From positions 135,995,899 through 136,059,898 of the forward strand of contig OY744521.1 in NCBI GenBank assembly GCA_963556195.1: DNA of 64,000 nt. Direction: 5' to 3'. Positions 1 to 10,122 of the stretch are shown piece after piece. Under the pieces are notes generated by a model, which saw only the letters and a program-made list of their open reading frames with translations, made no database searches and was not told the DNA's origin. Each line of letters opens with the position of its first letter. The first letter of the stretch is position 1. The DNA is from Sepiola atlantica (Eukaryota > Mollusca > Cephalopoda > Sepiida > Sepiolidae). Both the position numbers and the translations under genes were made by a program.

Positions 1-115
1 CTCACTGCACAACTCTCCATATAAGAGTCCCCTAATTCACAGAGGTCCTCTATGTCTCAGTGACATTGTGCATTGTTTGGGGTGAACTTAAATAAAATAA
101 AATTGAAAATAAACA
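1..115 (+). mobile_element. 3' tail of a non-LTR retrotransposon (LINE family A)
   Basis: The window opens with CTCACTGCACAACTCTCC. This matches the end of the ORF2-like region and 3' UTR of the copies at 47.8-49.5 kb (CATCTCACTGCACAGC) and 55.6-56.2 kb. The shared tail landmarks follow: a CTCAGT segment, GCATTGTTTGGGGTGAACTT, and a terminal AATAAAATAAAATTG-like simple tail. Only the last about 100 bp of this insertion lies in the window. Confidence 0.6.
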
Positions 116-1260
116 TAGTTGGGAGTTATCACAGATATACAGATAATTTTATGCGCACCGCCCTTCATTGATGTTAGATGTCCTGGTTAGCTGATGTAAC
201 GTAATAACTTTTGCTGTTAGACTCAAGTCTACCAATGCCGTAGCATTAATGTCTTTACTGTGGTTTGTGTTCTGGGAGGATTTACTACGTGTTTTACGAT
301 CCGACGATCCATACTGCCTTGGCTGCTTCTTGCATACGGCACACGCTACATAAGTGCAAATTCGTAGTTTAGTAGACGGTGCAATTATTTTTACATACTT
401 TGTAATAAATGTGAGTTTGTTCAGTCTTACCCCACGCCAATAGACTTTCTTATAGTCAACCTGTCTTTCTAAGCAGTCGTCTTGGCTATTTCCTAGACGT
501 TATCCTGTCTATTCCAAGATGTCAATAGATTACACCATAAAAAATAAATATAAAAGAACAAGAAACTAAAAAGATCCTTACTTTGGAAAGTCATTGGAAA
601 CGCAACAATATGGCAACCAAATTTTAAAGTTACTTGATTACGAGTGTACACCCTCTGTCAAAAAAGACGGATAATCATGTTTCGCCAGTGTTTGCACTAA
701 TATTTATATAGAATACTAGAATTGAATTTTTCGTATACAAATTATAATCTCTGATCACGTAATGAAAAAATACCTACGATTGACTTTTTATTTAAAGTGA
801 AAGATTTCTTTCTAAATTCATTTCAGATAATGGGGTTTGCCTGATATATTTTCTCCCCCCCCCCCCCCCCCCAGCGTTCATCACTTGAAATTATTTCGTC
901 CGAAAGCTAAAAAATAAGAAACGTTTTTACTCGTTAACTATTGTGTGATGGGACGGACATATTATATTTATTTATATACAAATGGTATTTATCATAGCAT
1001 GGATAACAAAAAGAAAGAAAAAATAAAAAATAAAACATCGTTCGTATAAAAATAAAACGCTGAAACTGATTAAAATTGAACCAACATAAAAAGAGAAAAA
1101 TATCTTTTATGCCTTTTTTTTTCAAACTTAATCCACGCATAACGTTTAGTTAAATAAAATCTATTCATAATCTCTTTTTATTTGTGCGTAAAAATTTTAA
1201 TAAAAATTAATTAAAAGTTTATTTTATCAAATTAACTATGTATTACAAAGACAAAAAAAG
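116..1260. other. No gene seen; AT-rich sequence with a poly(C) tract
   Basis: No coding signature is visible on either strand. A run of about 20 C residues lies at about 854-872 and several A/T homopolymers follow. Short ORFs here are low-complexity and unsupported. Confidence 0.5.
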
Positions 1261-1261
1261 T

Positions 1262-1761
1262 GGTGAATGTGTACGAGTATTGTACTCACATGCGTCAGCT
1301 GTAAAGCGGAGATCACGTGATATTAATCGCACCGTTTATACGTCCCTTACAAAAAGAAGGACATAGGGAAACCTAGCTTAATGTCAGAGAAGCGGTATTT
1401 GTAAAATTTGTCGTTGCAACAAAAATATTCTGTTTATTTTCTTTAATAAATTAACTGTTTTTTTTAAATAGATTCATTTCTATTTTTGTAAATACATTTA
1501 TTCAATTTTGAAACTGAAACTGAAAACAAATCACATTTGTTACATTTTTCGTTTCTAAAAACTTGCTGTTTATTTTCTTAAATAATTTAATTGTTTTTTT
1601 TGATAATCACTTGTTTGTATTTCATATTAAACGATTTCAATTTCAAAAAACGAACCGGCCGGTATGTTTTTAGACGGGACGTAAAAACGGTGCGATTGAT
1701 ATCACGTGATCTCCGCTTTACAGCTGACGCATGTAGGTACCATACTCGTACGCATTCATCC
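1262..1761. mobile_element. Fold-back / MITE-like element with ~85-bp inverted arms
   Basis: The left arm (about 1262-1347) and right arm (about 1676-1761) are reverse complements over about 85 bp with only a few mismatches. Both contain the internal palindrome ATCACGTGAT and the block CAGCTGTAAAGCGGAGAT (left) or its complement (right). The roughly 330-bp spacer carries a diverged direct repeat (TGTTTATTTTCTTTAATAA near 1430 and TGTTTATTTTCTTAAATAA near 1566). No transposase frame is present, as expected for a non-autonomous DNA element. Target-site duplications were not resolved by eye. Confidence 0.7.
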
Positions 1762-1861
1762 AAAAAATATGTAGTCGATTTAAAGTTTTGCGGGATCAAG
1801 AAAATAGCGGATGCTGCTAGATTTTCTTAATACCTACTTATCCCCCTCCGATATCAGAAAG

Positions 1862-2184
1862 ATGTGACATAATGTTTAAAGATGGGGAGAAAAGGTCAGC
1901 TCTCGAAAGTGCATATGGGCTCTGCAAAAATAGCTATGAACAGACCCGTCAACATTACCCGGTCGGGGCGCGTAAGGCGATATGTAATAAACCAACTCTT
2001 CCTCGAAGGAAGAGTGTTTTATTATATCTTGTTCTTTCTTATCTTATTGTTCGTCGATGTCGAATTAGTGTTGCGTTGTCCGTTGTTTCTTACTTCTCGA
2101 TGTCGTCGTGTCGTTTCGTGTGGTGAGGACCTGCGTTCGATTTACTTCGGTGTGCATATATAAGGAGAATTACGATATAATACA
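1862..2184. repeat. Possible solo LTR-like segment
   Basis: This unusually GC-balanced block begins TGTGACATAATG and ends ATATAATACA, giving TG...CA ends. It contains an AATAAA followed by a hairpin (CTCTTCC TCGA GGAAGAG) and a T/G-rich stretch, as in the R region of some LTRs. A TATATAAGG near its 3' end is in the wrong place for this reading, and no clean target duplication was seen. Confidence 0.2.
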
Positions 2185-2318
2185 TAGATGCGGAATGGAG
2201 GTCATTGTGACCGTACTTATTTACATGTGTCAAAATCTATACTAGTGGATCTAGCATTCATAATCTAACAGGTGCACCTTCTAGGATTGAAGTATAAGTA
2301 ATAAAAACTAATGTATAG

Positions 2319-2319
<1 letters not shown>

Positions 2320-2368
<49 letters not shown>
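2320..2368. repeat. (AT)n microsatellite
   Basis: An uninterrupted AT dinucleotide run that leads directly into the 26-bp minisatellite that follows. Confidence 0.95.
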
Positions 2369-2371
<3 letters not shown>

Positions 2372-2537
2372 AATTAATAAAATATAAATTATATTTAAAT
2401 TAATAAAATATAAATTATATTTAAATGAATAAAATATAAATTATATTTAAATGAATAAAATATAAATTATATTTAAATGAATAAAATATAAATTGCATTT
2501 AAATTAATAAAATATAAATTATATCTAAATGAATTAA

Positions 2538-2540
<3 letters not shown>
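2364..2540. repeat. 26-bp AT-only minisatellite, about 7 copies
   Basis: The unit is approximately ATATTTAAAT[T/G]AATAAAATATAAATT. Copies differ mainly by a T/G switch at one position. The array is sandwiched between (AT)n runs (2320-2368 and 2543-2570) and decays into irregular TATA-rich DNA to about 2700. Confidence 0.85.
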
Positions 2541-2570
<30 letters not shown>

Positions 2571-3360
2571 AGTACATAACATATAAAAATAATATACATA
2601 TAGATAATATATATAACATATATATATAAATAATATATACATATAAATAAATAAATTATATATATAATTAAATAAAAAAATAATATATCAATAAATAGAA
2701 AAATAAAGAAATAACATCAGTCTATCTTATGTTATGTATTCCACCCCAAAGGTGATCTGACTTCAACAATATCGTGTTTGTGGATGGGGTGTAGCAGCGA
2801 CACCACCACGTGTGTTCCTGTGAAATGGGTCCAGTCGAGAATGCTTAACAACACCTAAGTATCGATTATTGTATGCTTTATACGTTTAATTACATCAAAT
2901 GCTATTAAGATGCGAAAAGGAAAAATGTTGCAAAAATATATACACTTCAAAAAGGACGCTCATCTCAGCAGTATTTCCCCGCTGTGTTAACCAACGCGAA
3001 TAAGACGAAAGAGTCAGTAAATAGAATGAGGGTAATAGAATCGTTTTTACATCAATCGGTTCGATTTCACTATTTTTTTTTTTTATTGCAATGTTATTTT
3101 CTATTAGTTTTCAGTCAAACTAGTTCATTCTCGCTCTAAGGGTGGGGGTGGGTAAATGACAACCGTTAGATATTTATATAAAGTTTATACGTAGCATAGA
3201 TAAAAGTGATAGTGTTGATTATCGAAGAATGAAACAGCTTTACAGGGCTATCGTTTTATCTAACGGTTTTTACTTATCAGGGATTTGTAAGTTTAAGCAA
3301 AAGCTTGCCCTAAAATCATGTATTTATGAAAATCAGACTTTTTCTAGTTACAGATGGTCA
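2541..3360. other. AT-only decayed repeat, then unremarkable sequence
   Basis: (AT)n at 2543-2570 is followed by irregular TATATA/AATAA sequence to about 2715. From there to 3360 no gene, RNA or repeat signature was recognised. Confidence 0.4.
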
Positions 3361-3363
3361 AAA

Positions 3364-3471
3364 GTACTACTATTACTACATTACTATTACTACATTACTA
3401 TTACTACATTACTATTACTACATTACTATTACTACATTACTATTACTACATTACTATTACTACATTACTAT
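3364..3471. repeat. 14-bp minisatellite (TTACTATTACTACA)n, about 7-8 copies
   Basis: The array is nearly perfect. It creates apparent Tyr/Ile/Thr-rich open frames on the plus strand, which are artefacts of the repeat. Confidence 0.95.
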
Positions 3472-3774
3472 GAACAACATAAGAAAACGGCATGCTCCTT
3501 TTGCTGCTTCTTTAAAACACGTTCAACCTTACACTCTAGTGATGGTGTCATAAAAAAGCGGTTTTGGGGTCAGCCACTTAACCAGTTTAGGGATATATTA
3601 TTTGGTAAGCAAGCTTGTAAACCCATTCTTTTCTTATAAGGCTCTTGAATGGCTTACTTTTTTACTAGCCTGTTTGGGGTCCAGGGGATAAAACGCTGGT
3701 GGTGGGATTTCTTTCAGGCTTGGTTAGTCGAAGTGTTTCTACTTTTCCCTCCATTTTTATTATTGTGATTAGCT

Positions 3775-3830
3775 CTTGATATTAAGTGGCTTCATGCCGT
3801 GTTTGAAGCGACTTCCATTAAAAAACAACT
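3775..3830 (+). repeat. Short dispersed repeat (TAAGTGGCTTCATGCC family), copy 1
   Basis: The segment matches 61195-61250 in the same orientation: both share AAGTGGCTTCATGCC followed by a GTnTGnnGCGA block and AATAAAAAA-type sequence. The element type is unknown; it could be the 3' body of a SINE or LINE. Confidence 0.5.
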
Positions 3831-5430
3831 TATAATTTACTCCACTTCATGTGAACTCAGAGATTACGGATGACCAAAATAGCCTACGTTTTTCTTCATC
3901 TCATGTGAACACTGCGGTCTGTAAGAATGGATACCGTCGCTGCTAATAGAATCGGCTATAATCTATCATATTCATGACGTACTAATATTGTGGGGAAAGG
4001 TATAAACCCGCTAATGTTCAACCCGTATGCATATTAGTAACATAATTTTGACACGATGAGGAACTATCTTGCGGGATTTTAATTAATTACGGTTTTTAAT
4101 TGATTAATTGAGTTTAATTCGATTATGGAATAATCTAATTAAATAATGTAAGTATTGCACGCAAAATATTATTTTCGTATGAATTTAAAATGTCATATTT
4201 TGCATTGGAGTGACGGTGAATGTTAGAGATTTATTTTGATTGTAAAACGATCATGTTAAGATATTGCATTTCTAGGTTTAAATTGAATTAGTTTTATTTC
4301 TGATATTAAAATAAAAAATGGACCGACTTGTCATAGATTTGATTTTCATGATAACCTTTACCGATTATAACTGAGATTTAAGTCAGAAAAATCAAGAAAT
4401 TATTTCATGATAAACAATTTTATGTTGAAGAATTGGAAAGGTCGCGAGTGTATATTTTATATATATTTTCTTATGAATATTATTACCTGTCAACTGATAC
4501 TAGGGAGTGTTCATTCTTAAATAAAATCCAGCCTCATATTGGGGGCGCATAAGAAAGGCCTCACCTTTTTTGGTAAAATAAAGGTTGTTTAAAAAGGCAG
4601 AAAGATGCAACGCGAATTGCGATTGAGTAGAGAATCACAAACCTTGCTGCAAGTAAAAGTTCCTAATAAAAGAACTAACATTTAGAACATTTTCCAGATG
4701 ACCATTGGGCAGCTCAGTGAGACAGACAGCCTGAGAGACGGACTCAGTTGACGACAGATCAAAGACAGAAGTAAAAAAAAAACTATAATGTACTTGATTT
4801 AAGTTCCTTGGCGCTAAATCACTAGCTACGCGCACATTAGAGTGCGTTATAACCTTCCAAACGTTGCCTCACAGTCATGATGTTATTTTCTGAGCTGACT
4901 GACCGTGGCCGATTACTGCCATTTTTAATGTTATCCTATACACTTTCGGTTTCTCTGAATTTGTCCGAGTGGCACTTTATTGTGAGTCTGGTTCGAGCAT
5001 TTCTCCTTGGAAATTACGTCAGAAATTGTCTAGTTTGTTCAACTGATTTCGTCGCTAAGTAGATCTCAACAATCATGATCCTCTCGTGCACGAAATATCT
5101 GCTTGCTTATTCCATTTCGCCTGACAAACAGAAACTTGGGTTCATAGAAATAATAGCGATAAAAAAATGGATACATATTTTTGTCAAATCTGCATATATA
5201 TTCGTCTTAACACAATAGAAAATGTGGGGTGGGGTGTCTCGTGTCCTCTGACGCACATGGTAGGGCCAAAAAAATTTTTAAAAGATGTCCTCGATAATCC
5301 TCCTACTTATGTCGGCAAAACTTGTATCAGCAATTGACTCTAACAGAGTGCTGCTTAATATGAGCGGCTTCGTGCATCTAAGTCATACGATTCGTTAATA
5401 AAAAATCCATGAACTCGATAACAGATTCAT
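3831..5430. other. No gene seen
   Basis: AT-rich DNA with no recognised domain, splice-supported exon, RNA or long repeat. Small ORFs here (for example 4635-4835 minus and 4877-5062 plus) have no recognisable family. Confidence 0.4.
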
Positions 5431-5435
5431 ATAGA

Positions 5436-5732
<297 letters not shown>

Positions 5733-5739
5733 AATTGCT

Positions 5740-6530
5740 TGTTTATAATACGTTGTAATGTCGGAATCTCGGGCGTTGTAGAACAGCTCCTTTGTTGATC
5801 CAGCGAACGGTATCGCTTGCTAACGGGACAATATGTAGTTTCTCGATCCGGGCGACGTCGAGTGGTCTTGCTAGTCGGTTCCATCTCTCCTTTTCGACTG
5901 ACACAGCAGTAAACCCAATTCGGGCTGTCTCTTCTCTTTCTGCTTTCATTGTCTGCAACCTAACTGGTATTGTTAGCCTACTGAGCCGTCGCCGCCACTA
6001 CTCTCTGCAGACGCTTGTCGTTGTCACCATTTCGTGCCGGCGGTTTCTCTCTGTAACTGAAATCAATCTACACATGACAAAATATAACAAGCTTTCTATT
6101 TAGGTTGAGCTATTAATTTTCTATTAGCTTGTCGATACTGAAGCAAGTTACGTCGAAGTAGAGAGAGAAGCCAGTTAATTTCCTAATTACTTATCTACTT
6201 GTAAAGGAAGGAAGAGGGGGACATCGCCTGGCTCTCATTTTTGGGGATCTGAAATCCCTTGACTTATGTAATCGCTACATGGCTAAAGCGACTTGACTAG
6301 TCGGCTTCCAAGTCAAAACTAAAATCTCAACTCCAGTTTTCCCACCGAGAAAACTGTGACGTCACCAAATCTCGTGATCAAACCGCAGGTGTGACCTAAC
6401 CTTTGAACTAAGGTTTCATCACCCGTCAATGCCACCGTGAGAAACAACATTGCACTAAACTTGCACGAGTTGACTCTGTTACAAATCGCGCAAGCTAAGC
6501 AATCTCTCATACATCCATCATCACATGCGT
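5740..6530. other. Higher-GC non-coding segment, origin unknown
   Basis: The segment 5740-6100 is markedly less AT-rich than its surroundings and stays open in several frames on both strands, which suggests former coding or transposon sequence. I recognise no domain. Confidence 0.3.
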
Positions 6531-6540
6531 CCCATTATAT

Positions 6541-6541
6541 A

Positions 6542-6625
<84 letters not shown>
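6541..6625. repeat. (CA)n(AT)n compound microsatellite
   Basis: About 11 CA units pass directly into about 31 AT units. The same CA-to-AT arrangement recurs at 17851-17916. Confidence 0.95.
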
Positions 6626-6627
<2 letters not shown>

Positions 6628-7093
6628 TGATATACATGATGTTTAGAAAATGATTTAATCATATCTCTTAACTATAATAAACTATTATTTTTAATTGGTT
6701 GTTATTATGTTTAACAGCAATATTTAAGAATTCGGTAGTTACAGTGCAAGGTTGATAACGTTGCATTTGTTATTAAAAGAGATTGTTCATAGATCTTTCT
6801 TTTTCATAGATCTGTCTTTTTCATAGATCTGTCAAACTACACTTTGGACTCAGAAAACCACCCCCTCTCCAGATTCCCATTGCGGACTGAAGCCACACTT
6901 GATAACCTGGTCATCAACCCATCCCAGGTCAAGATCATCATAAAAACCTTGACACCCCAAAGCTTGTGGGCCTGATCTTATACCTGTAATCGTTATAAAG
7001 AAATGCTCTGCTGAACTGGCCCCTGTCCTCTCCAAATTCTACAATAAATGCCTAGCTGAATCTTGCTTCTCCGATAGCTGAAAAATTACCTCC

Positions 7094-7384
7094 GTGGTAT
7101 CAGTCTACAATAATTCTGGGAATAGAACCGATTCCCAGAACTACCGCCCAATCAGTCTACTCCTGATCTTTGCTAAAATCTTTGAATCCTTAATCAATCT
7201 AGCACTAGTCCGGCACTTTGTTAATGCTAAACTTCTTTCTGACCGCCAGTATAGATTTAGACAAGCACAATCAACTGCAGACATCCTAACGGTCATCTCT
7301 GAACGCATGTATCATACACTCGACAAGGCAGGTGAAGCTAGGGCAGTAGCGCTTGATATATCCAAGGCCTTTGACAAGGTATGA
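7094..7384 (+). pseudogene. Reverse transcriptase fragment (fingers and motif A) of LINE family A
   Basis: The 96-codon frame contains NYRPISLL, FAKIFESLIN, LLSDRQYRF, QSTADILTVISE and ALDISKAFDKV, in the order of non-LTR RT motifs 0-A. It ends at a TGA where family copies have Trp (VWHKGLL). It is a dead retrotransposon fragment, not a host gene. Confidence 0.85.
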
Positions 7385-7718
7385 CATAAAGGGCTTCTCC
7401 TGAAAATACGCTCATACGGTATTACTTGGCAATTACTTACTATAATTAGATCCTTCCTAACCAAAAGATAAGATTCAGGTTGTCCTCGATAGCCGTTCAT
7501 CTAAGCAACATGACATAAATGCTGGTGTACCCCAGGGATCTATCCTTGAACCTTTATTGTTCGTGATCTTCATAAACGATCTCCCTGATGACATATAGTC
7601 TGAGATTGGTTTATTTGCTTATGACACCACGCTTTACTCGTCATGTTGACAAAACAGACGCGATCATATGCAAGGCAATGGCTAAATCCTTAGAAAATGA
7701 CCTCTAAGCTGTAGTAGA

Positions 7719-8441
7719 TTGGCACATAAATGGTTGGTAACTTTTAATGCCGCAAAGACAAGGCTCCTTTCATTCAATAACTACAAGAAACCTCCCCAAC
7801 CACCGATTGTCATGCCAAATAACACCTTACCTGAGAGTTCAACATTCAAACTCCTCGGCCTAACCTTCACAGGTAACATGAATTGGAATAAATACATTGA
7901 AGACATTACCAAGGCTGCCGCAAAGAAGCTTGGCTCCTTCTACCGTGCTAGTAAACTCCTCACACCTGACATTATCCTGTATCTCTACAAACCCACCATC
8001 CACCAATGCATGGAGTATTGTTGCCACATCTGGGCTGGTGCACCATCTACTAGTCTCTCCCTCCTTGACAACGTCCAAAAAAGAGTCACCAACTTGATAG
8101 GTCCCTCACTATCAACCAAGCTCCAGCCCCTGCCCCATCACCGCAATGTAGTATCCTTGTGCTTGTTTTACAAATACTTCAATGGATTATGCTCCGATGA
8201 ACTGGCTACTCTGGTGCCCCCTCGACGTAAATTCACTAGACCAACTCGACAATCAGCTAAATCCCATCCATTCACTGTGGAGGTCCCCAGATGCCGGAGA
8301 GCTTTCTACTCCAATAGCTTCTTTCCTCGTGCTACTGGCCTCTGGAACTCCCTCCCTGTCCCCTGTTTCCCCGACGGTAGTGACATGCAGAAATTTAAAA
8401 CTAATGTAAACAGACATCTCGCTTCGCAGCTCCCAGTTTAG
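7719..8441 (+). pseudogene. LINE family A ORF2 C-terminal domain, 240 codons still open
   Basis: The frame begins within the RT connection region (KWLVTFNAAKTRLLSF). It includes FKLLGLTF near residue 44, MEYCCHIWAGAPS near residue 98, LLDNVQKRV near residue 115, SLCLFYKYFNG near residue 146, SFFPRATGLWNSLP near residue 202, and ends near NVNRHL. These blocks also occur at 48.8-49.4 kb and 55.65-56.08 kb. It is the longest non-simple-repeat open frame in the window. Because the upstream RT is frameshifted and catalytically altered, it is best called a relic. Confidence 0.85.
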
Positions 8442-8545
8442 GCTGACTCCCCCCCCCGAAACCTCCCTTTTTCTCAGTAGTCTTTTATGTTTTTTTAACA
8501 TAGTTCACCTTAAACAAGGCAGGTCGCCACTGTAGACAGTTAAAA

Positions 8546-10120
8546 AACATACATGTAAGTTTTGTGCAACGTGAGTGTTTTACCCGTATGTCACTATTTT
8601 GCGAGCAGAGCTCAAACTTTCAATTTAATCAAAGAAATTCTAATTTCATATTCTTTGATTCTTTATTTTCACTATGTTTTAAGTAATGTGATAAGATTGT
8701 CTTTATTATCCTCCTGTGCCTATACATCTCTAAGACGTGCAATATTACAGACCTTTCTAAGTACCTTCTGTTCATAATAACTCTTTATATATCTCAGTTG
8801 TGTATATTTCAAAAGTTTAAAACATTAATTATGATTTCAAATATTTGAACCACGCTTCGGAGATAAATATTCAACTATGTCACTTTCCGTATAAAAACAC
8901 ACCTTTATTAGTAAAATTACATTACATTAAAAATACAGAATGCAAATAATTTTCTTTCATGTGTATATTCAAAATTTACAGATATCAATCACTGGTAATA
9001 TTATATGGACATAGCAGAGATCTTCAAAAATAGTTCAAAGGAACATCGAATAAATCCCAGATTTTATACCAGCAGATTATTCTTCCCAAATAAAAGTGGT
9101 CGCCAGCTGTATCGATTGTTCTAGGATAATACCATTTATCAAACGCAATATATAATTGCTTAGATTAGATGCCTCTAGGGTTTTTTGTGGGGGTCGATAT
9201 TTAATTTTAATAAATATTCCCTGTTTTTTTAAGAAAAATGAACACTTATGTGAAAAAGTTGATTTAAACTAGATGAGTAAGGATCAGTCATTTTATGTGA
9301 TTGGTCAACTCTTTCATTCTTTTGGAATTTAAGAATGGATTTACATAATATATCGGTTGTCTTCATTATTTATTATTTAAATCCCAAATAAATTTTTTAA
9401 ACTAATAGTTTCGAAATGTCATGTTTAAAATTTAAATAACAAATTAGATTTAATGAGTATAAGGAAAATCAGAAGATAAATATGGTTATTAATTCAATTT
9501 GGACAACTAATGAATACATTTATTAATTCATCTTAAGGTTATTATTTTGTTTATAGAATATCTGTGGTAATGGGAAATCAAACCGCCTTTTTCTCAGCAG
9601 TTAGATTTCTCCCTATGATGCCCATAAATAATTTTTTTTTATATTTTCCTATTCCACTCTAAAGAATATGTTATTAGTTTAAAATGTTGCTAAAAATAAT
9701 ATTCGATTTCAAAAATAATAATTTTCTATTTTCGGCGCCTATTCATAAGGATTAAACGAATGTCAGATTAAGGAGTGATCTGTCTTTTTGAGTGTCATCA
9801 ATTAAATTCAGAAGGTGAAAATGATCGAATGAAAAAATAAAATAAAATCCACATTATAATCATTCAATTAATCATTCAATTAATCAATAATTATTGCAAC
9901 GATTTTTATTAAATTTTTTAATTGGGTCATTTTGATATTTTAAATTTCCGGCACTTAATTCAATGTAAATGGCAACTAATGAATATATTTATTAACTTAC
10001 CTTAAGGTGATAATTTAGTTTATAAAACATTTGTGTTAAAAGGCAATTTTTCTTGGTCCCAATCCAAAGTGCCCTTTTTTTTTCAAGAATAGATTTGTGG
10101 GGAAAATTTCTTTTCTTTTC
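8546..10120. other. No gene seen; AT-rich, with a diverged 80-bp direct repeat
   Basis: About 80 bp near 9500-9585 (CAACTAATGAATACATTTAT, then CTTAAGGTTATTATTTTGTT) recurs near 9970-10055 with moderate divergence, about 465 bp apart. The second copy ends just before the tandem array. Nothing else was recognised. Confidence 0.45.
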
Positions 10121-10122
10121 AG

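Larger units (their letters stand above)
6830..8545 (+). mobile_element. LINE family A, 5'-truncated copy with reverse-transcriptase remains
   Basis: The reading order is that of the RT of a Jockey/CR1-like non-LTR element. NYRPISLL lies near 7140, LLSDRQYRFRQ near 7240, motif A (ALDISKAFDKV) at about 7350-7380, AGVPQGSIL near 7525-7550 in another frame, and INDLPDD near 7575. The catalytic F-A-D-D site reads F-A-Y-D near 7610. A stop replaces the tryptophan after motif A, and at least two frameshifts separate the blocks. The last domain is a 240-codon open frame (7719-8441). No endonuclease region is present. The extreme 3' tail is inverted (see findings). The same family recurs at 1-115, 47.8-49.5 kb and 55.6-56.2 kb. 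Confidence 0.88.

Noticed and set aside
1862..2184. Solo LTR
   Set aside because: Kept at low confidence only: TG...CA ends and AATAAA are suggestive, but the TATA box is misplaced and no target duplication was found.
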